From Uranotaenia lowii (taxonomy: Eukaryota > Arthropoda > Insecta > Diptera > Culicidae), in the NCBI RefSeq assembly GCF_029784155.1, contig NC_073693.1, positions 161,740,031 to 161,804,030 of the forward strand: 64,000 nt of DNA. The letters are read 5' to 3'. The position numbers and the translations under genes are program-made. A model generated the notes under the pieces. That model did not search any database, was not told the origin of the DNA, and saw only the letters and a program-made list of their open reading frames with translations. The number at the start of each line of letters is the position of its first letter. The first letter of the stretch is position 1. Of the stretch, positions 33,076 through 43,859 are shown in pieces.

Positions 33076-33771
33076 GATGGATTGGAAATTTAGATTTTCG
33101 TTTCGAATCATTATTGAAAAATAGGAATGAAAAGCTGTAGCTCAGGTGCACAATTTATATTTAAAACGAATATTTATTCAAAATGAAGATTCAGATTGAG
33201 CTATTAAAGGGGGGTTAGGGTCTAACACTTTAAATTTTTTTTAATTTTCTTATTGTAAAACATTTCAAGAATGTTGTGTCAAATTTTCAAGTCAATTGAA
33301 GCAAAACTGTAGAAATTATAGGCCTTAATCTCCTCCTATCTAATACTGCTAGAAAGCAAGAGCAGAAACTTCAAACGCGTTTTTCTCGAAAGCACATTTC
33401 TAAAGTCCGTGGACATCGTCATTCGAAAACTACTTATCCGATTATTTTCATATTTGGAACATATTTTCTACATATAAAATACCAGACTCCAACGTTTTTC
33501 TTTTTTTTTTACTTTGGGGATATTTTACAGATAAAAAATGGCGGATTTTTTCGTGAAAAATCGTAGTTTTTACTTCAAACAGCCACAAAAGTTTCATAAA
33601 TTTTTTTTAAGTTAAATAAAAACGTTGGGGTACAGAAAAACATCTATTAAAAATATTTGCTCTGATTTTTTGACTTCAGATGATTCTGTGCTGAGATACA
33701 GTGTCCACCGCAAATCCTGTTTTCTAAAAGGCATTTTTCAATATTTTTCTTCAAAAAAATTACTGAATGTT
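33076..33771. other. AT-rich non-coding stretch
   Basis: No gene or recognised element. The flow of phrases around 33410-33660 resembles dispersed mosquito repeats but no second copy was found in the window. Confidence 0.35.
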
Positions 33772-33779
33772 CTTTTAAC

Positions 33780-34474
33780 CAGTGTTCCGAAAATCACTCA
33801 TTTTCAATGAATGATCCTGATTGCACTTCGCAACTGAACGTTCAGCGATCGGGTTTTGTTATTGATTGCTACTGGACCTATCCGATCATCGTTCGTTCTA
33901 TTCATCGCTAAAATATAGATCACCTCGAACGACGCTTGCTGTCAAAACAGTACAGCAGCATCATCAAATTGGAATCTCACCAAAGAGCAATGCATACGGC
34001 GAATCATGTTGGTCTAGGATCAGGAGTGAATGGTTCAGGCAGTGAGTGAGTGATACATGCAACCGATCATTAGTAAATGTTGTTTGATTTTAAACATAGC
34101 CAATTGATAAATTTATTAGATTTTACAGCATTTTTTTACACCAGTAATAATAAAATCAAATTGTAGTTGTGTTTGTGAGGGAAAGACGTTCACTTCCGCC
34201 GTATTTTCAATTTCAAATAAAACAGAAGGATACTGAGTGAGCGACATTCAGAATAGTTCGGTTAGTATCTCACTCATCTCCGATAGGCGATGTTTGCAAA
34301 ACCGATGATTCTGAATTACGCGACTCGGTTGGCATTGCTGAGTGGAGCGCTCATCGAGATTGCATACCAGTCGGGCGAAGCAGCTGCGAGAGGCGCTTTC
34401 CTATTATACATTCAGAATGTTTCAAATAAGAAACGTATCCTGAGTGTTTATTTTGATTGATTTTCGGAACACTG
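33780..34474. mobile_element. 695-bp hAT-type MITE with 8-bp target duplication
   Basis: Starts CAGTGTTCCGAAAATCA and ends with the exact inverse TGATTTTCGGAACACTG. The 8-bp CTTTTAAC flanks both sides (33772-33779 and 34475-34482). The interior is non-coding and less AT-rich than the flanks, with many GATCAT/GATCG phrases. The 8-bp duplication and CAGTG ends place it with hAT-mobilised elements. It is not related in sequence to the 2.6-kb MITE beyond the first bases. Confidence 0.9.
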
Positions 34475-34482
34475 CTTTTAAC

Positions 34483-35297
34483 AATGCTTTGTATAATGCA
34501 AAAAATTTGAATACATTTGTTTGAACGATAGCTCTAGAAAAAAATCGTGAAAATGGTGTAAATGGTGTTTTTTTACCCGTTAGACCCTACCCCCCTCCCT
34601 CCCCCTTAAATGATTTTCACACTAAAGATAATATCATGGTGACTTTCTCGTTGGGGAATTCAAATTGAAAGAGATCGCATACCTACTTATAATTTTAATT
34701 GTTTTATTTCAAAATTAATACATAATCTAGCTGAAGATTATAAATTTTAAAAATAATTTGATTTGATTTTGCCATTTTTTTTTAACGAAAAAACCTGGTT
34801 TATAGGTATATTTTTTTTAAAATCACCACAAGGATCTTATTTATGGAATTGATTTTCAATTTCGATTTCTTCAACAAGTGATTTTGAATATCGTAAATGG
34901 GATGAACCGGGACAATTTTTGCACTATTTTCGTCATATTTCTGTCAAATGATGCTCCTTCAACACCCGATTTGTTTTAGATTGTGTATTTTGCTGCCCTG
35001 AACCAAACTTAATCATAGAAAACAATTAAAAGAGGAAAGGGGTTTTAACTATTATTTTTTAAACATTAGTTTTTGTTCTTCCCCAAGTGGGGTGACAGTT
35101 GCTTATTTGTTGAGAAACTCGTGTACTTAGAAACTGCCCATAATTAAAAATTCGTTTATTTTAGCTTTCATCATTTAGAAGGCAAAGTCCCAGCAATCAC
35201 TTTTTTTTTCTATCACACACTCTTATATTCGAAGAAATGTTGAAGATGATGCCTAAATCAAGGGGCAAATAAATTCCAATAAAATTAAGGTTTTTTT
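34483..35297. other. AT-rich non-coding stretch
   Basis: Contains a C-rich run CCCCCCTCCCTCCCCC near 34590-34605. No gene or element is recognised. Confidence 0.35.
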
Positions 35298-35305
35298 TTC
35301 TAGAC

Positions 35306-35721
35306 GAAGGTTGCTGAAATTACAGAAATATCTATAATTTCCCAAAACTTTGGGCCAATTTTCATCACAGAATCTGTGTCACAGAACACAGAATTTCAGA
35401 AATATTCACAAATTTCACATAACATTATAATTTTGAACGTTTTTTTTTTCAAAATTATTTTTTTTCTTTCTTTCAATATTAATTTTGGATAATTTATCCT
35501 CGAATTGGATAAATGAACCACTCTGTACCAAAAGCCCCCCCCTTCCAAATTTGAATTGGATAAATATGATTAAATTGGTAATGGTATTGATTTTTCTCAA
35601 GTATAAAGGACAAAACACAATTTGACATGCCTTTGAAAACCATCAAAGAATTTTTGGGTAAAATTGCAGACAGTCAAAATTGTTTTTTGTCAAAACACAG
35701 AATTTTTTTTCGGCAACCTTG
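35306..35721. mobile_element. 416-bp MITE, AAGGTTGCC ends, 8-bp target duplication
   Basis: Left end GAAGGTTGCTGAAA, right end TTTCGGCAACCTTG (inverse CAAGGTTGCCGAAA). The 8-bp TTCTAGAC flanks both sides (35298-35305 and 35722-35729). The interior has repeated ACAGAATTT/CACAGAA phrases. A second member of the family starts at 63785. The 8-bp duplication suggests hAT-type mobilisation. Confidence 0.85.
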
Positions 35722-35729
35722 TTCTAGAC

Positions 35730-38589
35730 TTCCTGCAAAAGCTGGAAGCCCATGTCTTCTTAGATCGTCTTTAAAGTAATTTTTCTTCAGTTCTACTTGA
35801 TTTTTAACAATCTTTGAGGATTTTAATAAATTTTATAGGCATGTCCCGATTAAACCCACAATTATTGGGCCAAAGATTGTTTTGTTAAAATGTATCACCG
35901 TTCGAAGCAGTTTGAATTAATGTTCTTCCTTTTTTTTGAAAAAATGAAGTGAAAAGAATTTTTCACTATATACCTACTAAACTTGTAGACATGTCACATC
36001 ACTATTAGAAGGGATGCCAAACAACACTTGTTATAGTATAACATTTGGCAATTTTATTTTGCCTTAAAAATCTGTTTTTCTGTTCAATTTATTTTTGCTT
36101 TTTTATCAAAGAACGATTTGGTCCTAAAAGGAGCAAAAATAATGTGTAGAATGCTATGCATAGAGTTCCATATGTTTTGTGTATTGTTTAACATTGTTAA
36201 AATCGGAGTTTTTTCAGAAGCCAAACTGTAAACTGAAATCTAGAATTTGAATAAGTTTGTAATAACCAGATTTTAATTGTATTTGAACCGCTATGCTCAA
36301 ATCTAATAAGTTAAACCACAGAGAACAGACGTACAAGCTAGCCCACGAAACTTGTGTAAAATTCAAAACACGCTTTTTGAACTAATTTTTTTTTGGCTGG
36401 GCCACCAGATGTCTTCAAACAAACCAAAGAGAACTGTCAAAACAAAGCTAAGAAAAAATAACTAATTTTAGTTAGTTTTCAAAGGGTCGCATTAGCATAA
36501 AAGCAAGCTTCAAGACAATCCCTTTTGGAGTTTAGCAACACGTTAATCATGTTGCATAAAAAAATTAAAGTTATTTGCTTTTCCCAAAATTTAACTTTAA
36601 AATCTCGTTTCCATATGCTGTAATATGATTGTTTTGCATCACACGTTTGGTTATGTCAAAATTTCATCCATTCAAACATTAATCTTTATGATTTGAGCTT
36701 GTAGAATTTGTGGTTGTGTTTTTACCCCTAAATATATGCTATTTCTTTAAAAACTTTTTTGACAGAAATAATGTAAAATATAATTCAAACAAAACTAAAA
36801 TTTACTGCAATTGGTGCTTTACGTGTTGTCACATCAAAAATATAACAAAAACTATAAATTTACAAACGATTTCATTTGATTTTTCATCAATAACAAAGTT
36901 TTTCTAAGTAAGTAGGGTGAAAATCGCATGTTTTTGGAAATTCAAAAATAACTGGTAGAACCTATAATTTTTATGACTACGTCAATTTGATGTCCAATTT
37001 ACCTTAAATTTTTTATGTACAAGCGGTATGATTATCTCTGGACATCAAGTTTTAATTAAGTTTAAAAGTGTTGCATGATGCCCCAGTTGACGGTACATTT
37101 CAATTGGTCGTTCTAATGAATTCTGAATTTAAAATATTATTATTTTCCAAATATTTTTTTTGAAACTTTGTGTACAACTTCGTATTGTCATATACCGAGA
37201 TTTAATACTGAAAGGTGGTTGAATCAATACAAAACTGTATCAGTTGGGGGAGAACAACAATGTAAATGCAAAAAAGTGATGGAAAATAAAATAAAAACGA
37301 TTTCACACAAGCCAAGGATTTGGAAAGGAATCGATAAAAGTACCGCTTCACAACCGCCGTCTAGTAGTAGGTATCCCAAACTTTCACTGCTGGTCAATTT
37401 TACGTTTTTGGTTATCATCAATCCAGGTTCCGGAACAAGGAATTCGGTGGGGATTGGGTTTCGGTTTCGCTTCATTTGAAGGCACGGAGCATTGTGTGGT
37501 TTTTTTTATTCGATCACTGAACCGAGAGCAGGACATTATTTTGGAAATGAAATGGAAAGCATTAGTTTCGACTTTCGAATTGAATTGTTTTTGGCTCTGA
37601 GCAGGGTTCGTCTCTTGATACTGTTTAAGTCTTTTGATGAACTAGTGATATAGTGATGCGATACATATGTAACTCAAAAATCACTTTAACAATTAGAACA
37701 ATCATCTATTGACGTTGGAATTTGATTTTTTTTTATCAGTGAAAGACTGCCTGGTGAAAGTTCAAGTTCTCTCAATTTCCACTAAACAGCTGACACACTC
37801 GGAAGTAATGGCTGCAAATGATCCCCGTAATACAATCGATCAATGGACGTCGTTTTCCCCCGCACACTGTTAAATCGATTGGTAAATGCCCAATCAAACC
37901 CCGTCTGCATGGGTCTCAGGCATGAATTATTACAGTAAAAAGTCCTTCGGAACAATCATGAGGTCCCGCGCAGCATCGGTAAACGTCCAATTGAACTTTA
38001 CAACTCCCGCGGCTCATCATCTTGCTATTGGCACGGGAAGATCATCCCCAGGGAAGGAATCTCCGAGACATCTGTTACTTGCAGGCCCAAGATGACGGTG
38101 GACGTCATCAGCCGATACAGACTGACGACTGACTGTTAAAGTGCCATGGGAGATTATTCGGTGAGCTGTTTTATTGGCCCAATACGATATGATCCCCACC
38201 TGAACGGCTAATAATTTATTACCATTCGTGTCAGTCATATTAGAAATGAATCGCTTTCGGGATACCAACCTTTTTTTTTCTAAAGAGAGGAAACACGAGG
38301 CTGGGGATGTTTGGCTTAAGCGGCTATTTTCAGAGCTCTATTCGTTAGAAAGGGTGGAAATCGAGTGGTTCTCAAGTAAAGAGGAAAATTGTTGCTTGCT
38401 TGTAATTGATAGAAGCTAAGTGTGTGTTTATGTTTAAATCCAGTTTATGATAGCACATTTTTTGTTATCATTCAATTTTCTTAAAGTCAAGGGCTGGTGT
38501 TACCCAATGTTAACTTGTAATAAATTGATATCAGTTTGATTTTTTAAGCAAGACTTGCGCTTGTCGTTCCAGGTGTTATGATACGTACC
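35730..38589. other. AT-rich DNA plus a single-copy-looking island at 37.7-38.4 kb
   Basis: 35.7-37.1 kb is AT-rich with no feature. 37160-37490 has a 103-codon open frame without a credible start or domain. 37700-38440 is more balanced in composition and free of repeats recognised here. No exon could be supported on either strand. Confidence 0.3.
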
Positions 38590-38760
38590 ACGGCACGTAC
38601 CTGGGCCGGAAAATCCGGGCTATTTTCATCTTAAAACATGGCAAAATCCGGGCATTTATTTCCAAAATGTCGACCAAAAATCCGGGCATTATCCGGCCAA
38701 ATTTGGTCCAAATCCAGGAATTGCTCAATTCAAATCGAGGAAAAAAAACCCGATTAAATA
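38590..38760 (-). repeat. CCGGGCAA-family repeat fragment
   Basis: Phrases GGCCGGAAAATCCGGGC, GCAAAATCCGGGCA and AAAATCCGGGCATTATCCGG match the inverted form of the repeat at 8610-9060 and the copy at 43560-43735. Only part of the family sequence is present. Confidence 0.65.
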
Positions 38761-39289
38761 CACTTAACAGTGGATTGTAGCCTTTCTTACAGTCTATAAA
38801 TTATATTTGGATACACATGACGCAAAATAATAAATAAATGATAGATTTATAAAATCTGAGTAATGGTTAAATTATTTCGAACGTAGTAAATCCTAGATGA
38901 ATTAAAGAAATTAAGATTCAAAATTTTTATAGGATGAAGGTATTTTGAAATAATAATTATTTTCACATTAATAATAACATAATTGTAAACTAATTGAAAA
39001 TTTTTGAATGATTAAATTCTGGGATATCTTGTATGATCCCGTTTCTATGACATTATGATCTTATACCTATAAAATAGAAGAAGTCTAAAAATGAAGAGAA
39101 TAATTTAAAAAAAAAGATGCCTAACCATGTGTTTCAAATAATTCAACCTCTCAAGTAAAGGAAGCGGATAAATGGAAAAAAAAAATTAAATAAATTTACA
39201 ACTGCTAGACTGAAATACGATGTTTCAACGTAGATTACAATAATCGATCGAATTAACTATAGATATAAAACATTTTGGCAACTTTGAAA
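38761..39289. other. AT-rich non-coding stretch
   Basis: Nothing recognised; very high A+T leading into the satellite. Confidence 0.4.
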
Positions 39290-40980
39290 TGTCAATATTT
39301 TCAATTTTGTCATTTTGTCAATCATGTCTATTTTATCATTTTCGTCAATTTTGTCAATTCTGTTAATTTTGTCAATTTTGTCAATTTTATAAATTTTATA
39401 AATTTTTTAAATTTTGTAAATTTTGTGAATTTTGTAAATTTTGTAAATTTTGTAAATTTTGTAAATTTTGTAAATTTTGTAAATTTTGTAAATTTTGTAA
39501 ATTTTGTAAATTTTGTAAATTTTGTAAATTTTGTAAATTTTGTAAATTTTGTAAATTTTGTAAATTTTGTAAATTTTGTAAATTTTGTAAATTTTGTAAA
39601 TTTTGTAAATTTTGTAAATTTTGTAAATTTTGTAAATTTTGTAAATTTTGTAAATTTTGTAAATTTTGTAAATTTTGTAAATTTTGTAAATTTTGTAAAT
39701 TTTGTAAATTTTGTAAATTTTGTAAATTTTGTAAATTTTGTAAATTTTGTAAATTTTGTAAATTTTGTAAATTTTGTAAATTTTGTAAATTTTGTAAATT
39801 TTGTAAATTTTGTAAATTTTGTAAATTTTGTAAATTTTGTAAATTTTGTAAATTTTGTAAATTTTGTAAATTTTGTAAATTTTGTAAATTTTGTAAATTT
39901 TGTAAATTTTGTAAATTTTGTAAATTTTGTAAATTTTGTAAATTTTGTAAATTTTGTAAATTTTGTAAATTTTGTAAATTTTGTAAATTTTGTAAATTTT
40001 GTAAATTTTGTAAATTTTGTAAATTTTGTAAATTTTGTAAATTTTGTAAATTTTGTAAATTTTGTAAATTTTGTAAATTTTGTAAATTTTGTAAATTTGA
40101 AAATTTTGTAAATTTTGTAAATTTTGTAAATTTTGTAAATTTTGTAAATTTTGTAAATTTTGTAAATTTTGTAAATTTTGTAAATTTTGTAAATTTTGTA
40201 AATTTTGTAAATTTTGTAAATTTTGTTAATTTTGTGAATTTTGTAAATTTTGTAAATTTTGTAAATTTTGTAAATTTTGTAAATTTTGTAAATTTTGTAA
40301 ATTTTGTAAATTTTGTAAATTTTGTAAATTTTGTAAATTTTGTAAATTTTGTAAATTTTGTAAATTTTGTAAATTTTGTAAATTTTGTAAATTTTGTAAA
40401 TTTTGTATATTTTGTAAATTTTGTAAATTTTGTAAATTTTGTAAATTTTGTAAATTTTGTAAATTTTGTAAATTTTGTAAATTTTGTAAATTTTGTAAAT
40501 TTTGTAAATTTTGTAAATTTTGTAAATTTTGTAAATTTTGTAAATTTTGTAAATTTTGTAAATTTTGTAAATTTTGTAAATTTTGTAAATTTTGTAAATT
40601 TTGTAAATTTTGTAAATTTTGTAAATTTTGTAAATTTTGTAAATTTTGTAAATTTTATAAATTTTGTAAATTTTGTCAATTTTGTCCATTTGGATAGTTT
40701 TGTCAATTTTGTGAATTAAGTCAATCTTGGCTATTTTGTCAATTTAGCCTAGGTAGTCAACTTAGTAAATTTAATAAATTTAGTCAATTTAGTCAGTTTA
40801 GTCAATTTTGTCAATTGTCTAAATTTAGACAATTTTGCAATTTTGTCAATTTTTTTTTTCATTTTTGTCGTATAGGTAATTTAGTCCAGTTTGTCAATTG
40901 TTTCCAATTTTGTTAATTTGGTCTCAATTCAGTTATTTTTGTCAATTTTGTCTTTTTTGTATACATTTTCATTTTTCTCA
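39290..40980. repeat. 9-bp satellite (TTTTGTAAA)n, about 140 core units, with older flanking units
   Basis: The core (about 39403-40662) is an almost pure tandem of TTTTGTAAA. Interruptions are few: a one-base-short unit at about 40098-40105 and variant units TTTTGTTAA and TTTTGTGAA near 40225-40240. On both sides lie more diverged units of the form TTTTGTCAA and TTTAGTCAA (39290-39402 and 40663-40960). Because the period is a multiple of three, several frames stay open for hundreds of codons (NFV, KIY, KFT, QNL repeats). None is a plausible protein. Confidence 0.97.
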
Positions 40981-41032
40981 TTTTTTTATCGTAATTTGTT
41001 AGTATTAAACTTTATAAGAAATACTATCAAAT

Positions 41033-41221
41033 TTTTTTTGTTTCGATTATAGTCGTTTTACCATCTTTATGGCATTCGCGACTTTATCAACGTTGCAGTT
41101 GGCGGATCGTTATTGAAAAACTATCCGGTACAACTGTGTCCGATGTTTACTCTTGGGCTCGAACTCGCGGACATCGGCTCAGGAGACAACAGACTTGCCA
41201 ACTGAGCTATATCACAAGCCT
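41033..41221 (-). mobile_element. tRNA-derived SINE, 189 bp
   Basis: Read on the minus strand it begins AGGCTTGTGATATAGCTCAG, a tRNA-like head, and ends in an A-run (T-run at the plus-strand left edge). An exact 14-bp direct repeat, AAATACTATCAAAT, flanks it at 41019-41032 and 41222-41235, as produced by LINE-assisted retroposition. The exact duplication points to a fairly young insertion. It sits next to the outer satellite units. Confidence 0.92.
41156..41209 (-). promoter_or_regulatory. RNA polymerase III A and B boxes of the SINE
   Basis: Minus strand: A box TAGCTCAGTTGG (41198-41209) and B box GAGTTCGAGCC (41156-41166), separated by about 30 bases as in tRNA genes. They form the internal promoter of the SINE. 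No complete cloverleaf was drawn, so I do not call a tRNA gene. Confidence 0.85.
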
Positions 41222-41235
41222 AAATACTATCAAAT

Positions 41236-41698
41236 GAAAGATATAAAATTATAGACAAATCGATTAATAACTGTAATGATGATGAAATTATCCAATTGAA
41301 TTGAAAAACGGTTATGTGTCAGTTAATTCATAGAAAAGAACATTTGGAACGGTAAGTGGAATTGAATGATGCAAAAACTTATACTCGACAGTATTTAAAA
41401 TATTTATTTTTGATTTTTGTCTTTAACTTGTCAGGATACATGCTACTGCTAGATGAGTTGATCCCAGTATCACATTATTTTTTTCCAATAAGATTCTATT
41501 TTCCCCACCCAGCATGAGACCAGCAGTGATATCCTTTTTTTCAAAAGGGCGTGCGGCCAAATGTTAACAAATCGAATTGCCAGCTGGGTGAAAAAGTACC
41601 GTTTGAAGACTTACATTTTAAACCTAATTACTTTCAACGCAATTTTCTCGAAACCGCTTACGCCCTTTACTAAAATGAATCAACATAGAAATCAAATT
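41236..41698. other. AT-rich non-coding stretch
   Basis: No gene or repeat recognised. Confidence 0.35.
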
Positions 41699-41768
41699 TT
41701 TTAGCATAGCTTTCAGGGGCATTTTTAATTGTATACTAGTAAGAATGCCCCTGAAAGGTATGCTAAAA
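41699..41768. other. Hairpin of pre-miRNA size
   Basis: TTAGCATAGCTTTCAGGGGC followed by ATT pairs with AATGCCCCTGAAAGGTATGC followed by TAA: about 24 bp with one or two mismatches around a loop of about 20 bases. The size fits an insect microRNA precursor. It also fits a tiny inverted-repeat element, which is likelier in this setting. Confidence 0.55.
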
Positions 41769-41771
41769 TGT

Positions 41772-41905
41772 TGTCATTTCTGTCATTTTTATCATTTTTG
41801 TCAATTTTGTAATTTTTCTTTTAATTTTGTTATTTTTTTTTGCTAACTTTGTATAATCAAGTTTTTCAATTTCCTGTTTCATCAATTACGTCGGTTTTGT
41901 AAATT
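41772..41905. repeat. Degenerate TTTTGTCAA-type units
   Basis: A short run of TTTTTGTCAATTTTGTAATT-type phrases resembles the diverged units that border the satellite at 39.3-41.0 kb. Probably a separated remnant of the same array. Confidence 0.55.
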
Positions 41906-43559
41906 TGTTTTATAAATATCTAGCGCTGGATTGCATCTGAATTTTTGGATTTTAATCTGAATTCTGAAACTCACTATTGGACCCGATTTTTTAAAATTAA
42001 GTTTAAAATCAGAAATATGTTAAAGTCCAGAGAATTCAACATCTTGAAATTAACGCGTCTGTACAAAAAATCAATTTAAACTTTAAAACAGTTGATAAAA
42101 TTAAATTGGGTGAAACTTTTTGCTGATGCGTTTTCGTTGGAACAGGTTGGAACGTGAAATTACGCCAATTTAAAATGGATTTTTTTTTATTCGGGTAGGA
42201 CCAATAGATAGCGTCGATTTTTTAAATAGGATTTGATTGGATGTTTCGAAATTTCAAAAGCGTTTTTTTTAGTTCCGAGCTTACTGAAAGTTTTGCCCTT
42301 ATGAAATGTTACGCTAGGTTTGTTTACATTTGGCGCGTTCGCCCTTTTCAAACTTACTACAAAATTATCTGACAGATTCCCGCTTGCGTCGTAGTATCAA
42401 AGCCAGCCATCGCTGCATAAGAATGCGGTGTTGGACCCTACACCCATCGATTGAATATGGCAAGTTCGGGGTTGTACCCCTTTAAGATATCCATATTAAC
42501 ATTATATGGTTTTAAGTTTATGTAATCGGTTCAGGTAATACTGAACTGGTACAAAAATTAAATATTAATAATTTCAAGAATTTAATTCAATTTTCCAACT
42601 CCTTCCTCCCTGTGTTGTGCTCGTTGTGTTGTCATGATGACATCATGAGTGGGAGTGGAGGCTCTAAATTTAACCACTATACACAGCGAGCGCGCCCATC
42701 GTGTATAATAGCGCCAGCACTAAATTTTACTTCGAAAGTCCGGACTTCCGATCCCGAACTTACTTCCGAACTTTTGACAGTTGTGTTTTAAAAAATAACA
42801 GTGTATTATAAGCAACGTTGCCACTCATAAATCTGTATCCACCTGAGTTTCTCTACATGCATTACACTATTACGAACAGAAATGAGATACACAAACGATT
42901 GAAATGAATTTGTGGCAACGTTGATCTTATGTGAATTTGAAAACAGAAAATTTCGTGGCGCAAGCTCAAATAAAACGACTCAATATGTTTTGGTCGGAAG
43001 TCAGCCATGATGCCCGATCACCAACGACGTTTATAAATTTTTTATCTAAACGCACAATATATGACGTCATGTATAATTTTACGTCATATATACGATAATC
43101 TTGATTAGTGATTGCTGGATGTTTTTTTTTTTGAAATTTACTATGAAATTTTTTTTTTGGAACTATTTTGTTTTTTTTATCGTTCTTTTATAGATTGAAG
43201 AGGGAAAAATATCAATTTTTTAAGATAAAAATAATTTTTATTGTACTGTCCAGATTCGCAAAAACGAGTAAAACAAAGTTTACAAAAATTCTCACTAATA
43301 CACAGACATCGTCTGAACTCGTCGAGCAGATTCGATAGGTACCAATAAAGGTATATCTAAGACCCATAATTAATGATCTCCCAAATCGACCGATAACTAT
43401 ACCTTTCTGAAAGAAAGACAAAATATGAAAAAAAAAAATTTTTCTATCAGCAGTTTTTAAATCGTATTTCACGCTGTCAAAAAACTTCTCATGGTAATTT
43501 TAATAAAACTTGTTCAAAAATTTCGTTTGAGACGGAAAAATATAAAAAAATTACTAGAC
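41906..43559. other. Mixed AT-rich and single-copy-looking DNA
   Basis: 42300-42480 and 42600-42780 are less AT-rich and include the palindrome-like AAGTCCGGACTT. A small inverted-repeat element lies at 42813-42923. No coding region is recognised. Confidence 0.3.
42813..42923. repeat. Small inverted-repeat element, 111 bp
   Basis: CAACGTTGCCAC at 42813-42824 is the exact reverse complement of GTGGCAACGTTG at 42912-42923. The flanking bases (ATAAG / CTTAT) extend the symmetry. No direct target duplication is seen. It may be a very short MITE. Confidence 0.65.
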
Positions 43560-43735
43560 AATAAGTGTTTTTGTTTGTTTTGGCAAATAAAGTGAATAAA
43601 TCCGGCCAAAATCCGGGCATTTTTGACTGAAATCCGGGCAACAGGGCCGGGCCGGACTTTTGTCAAATTTTGTGTAGAATATCCGGGCAAACCCGGATAA
43701 AACCGGGCAATCTGGCAACCTTATCTTAGATATAT
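43560..43735 (-). repeat. CCGGGCAA-family repeat, copy in inverse orientation
   Basis: Read on the minus strand it begins AAGGTTGCCAGATTGCCCGG and continues through further CCGGGTTTGCCCGGAT phrases. It matches 8610-9060, which lacks the first part. The AAGGTTGCC start is shared with the MITEs at 35306 and 63785, perhaps by common ends. The open frame here is a by-product. Confidence 0.7.
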
Positions 43736-43859
43736 CACATGGCAAACAGTCTGTTTGCCGTTAGGCTGTCCGATGAAGAGCTTATTCTGATCTTTCGACT
43801 CTGATTTATGACAATGTATATGGGTCATTCCATATCAAGTAACCATGAAAATGCTTCAA

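Noticed and set aside
37168..37479. 103-codon plus-strand gene
   Set aside because: It has no ATG near its start, no domain and an overlapping frame on the other strand; likely chance.
39275..40719. Open frames of up to 453 codons on both strands (NFV, KIY, KFT, QNL repeats)
   Set aside because: They are a consequence of a 9-bp tandem repeat lacking stop codons in several frames; no real protein is expected.
41033..41221. tRNA gene
   Set aside because: A and B boxes are present, but the A-rich 3' end, the unrelated body and the 14-bp flanking duplication show a SINE.
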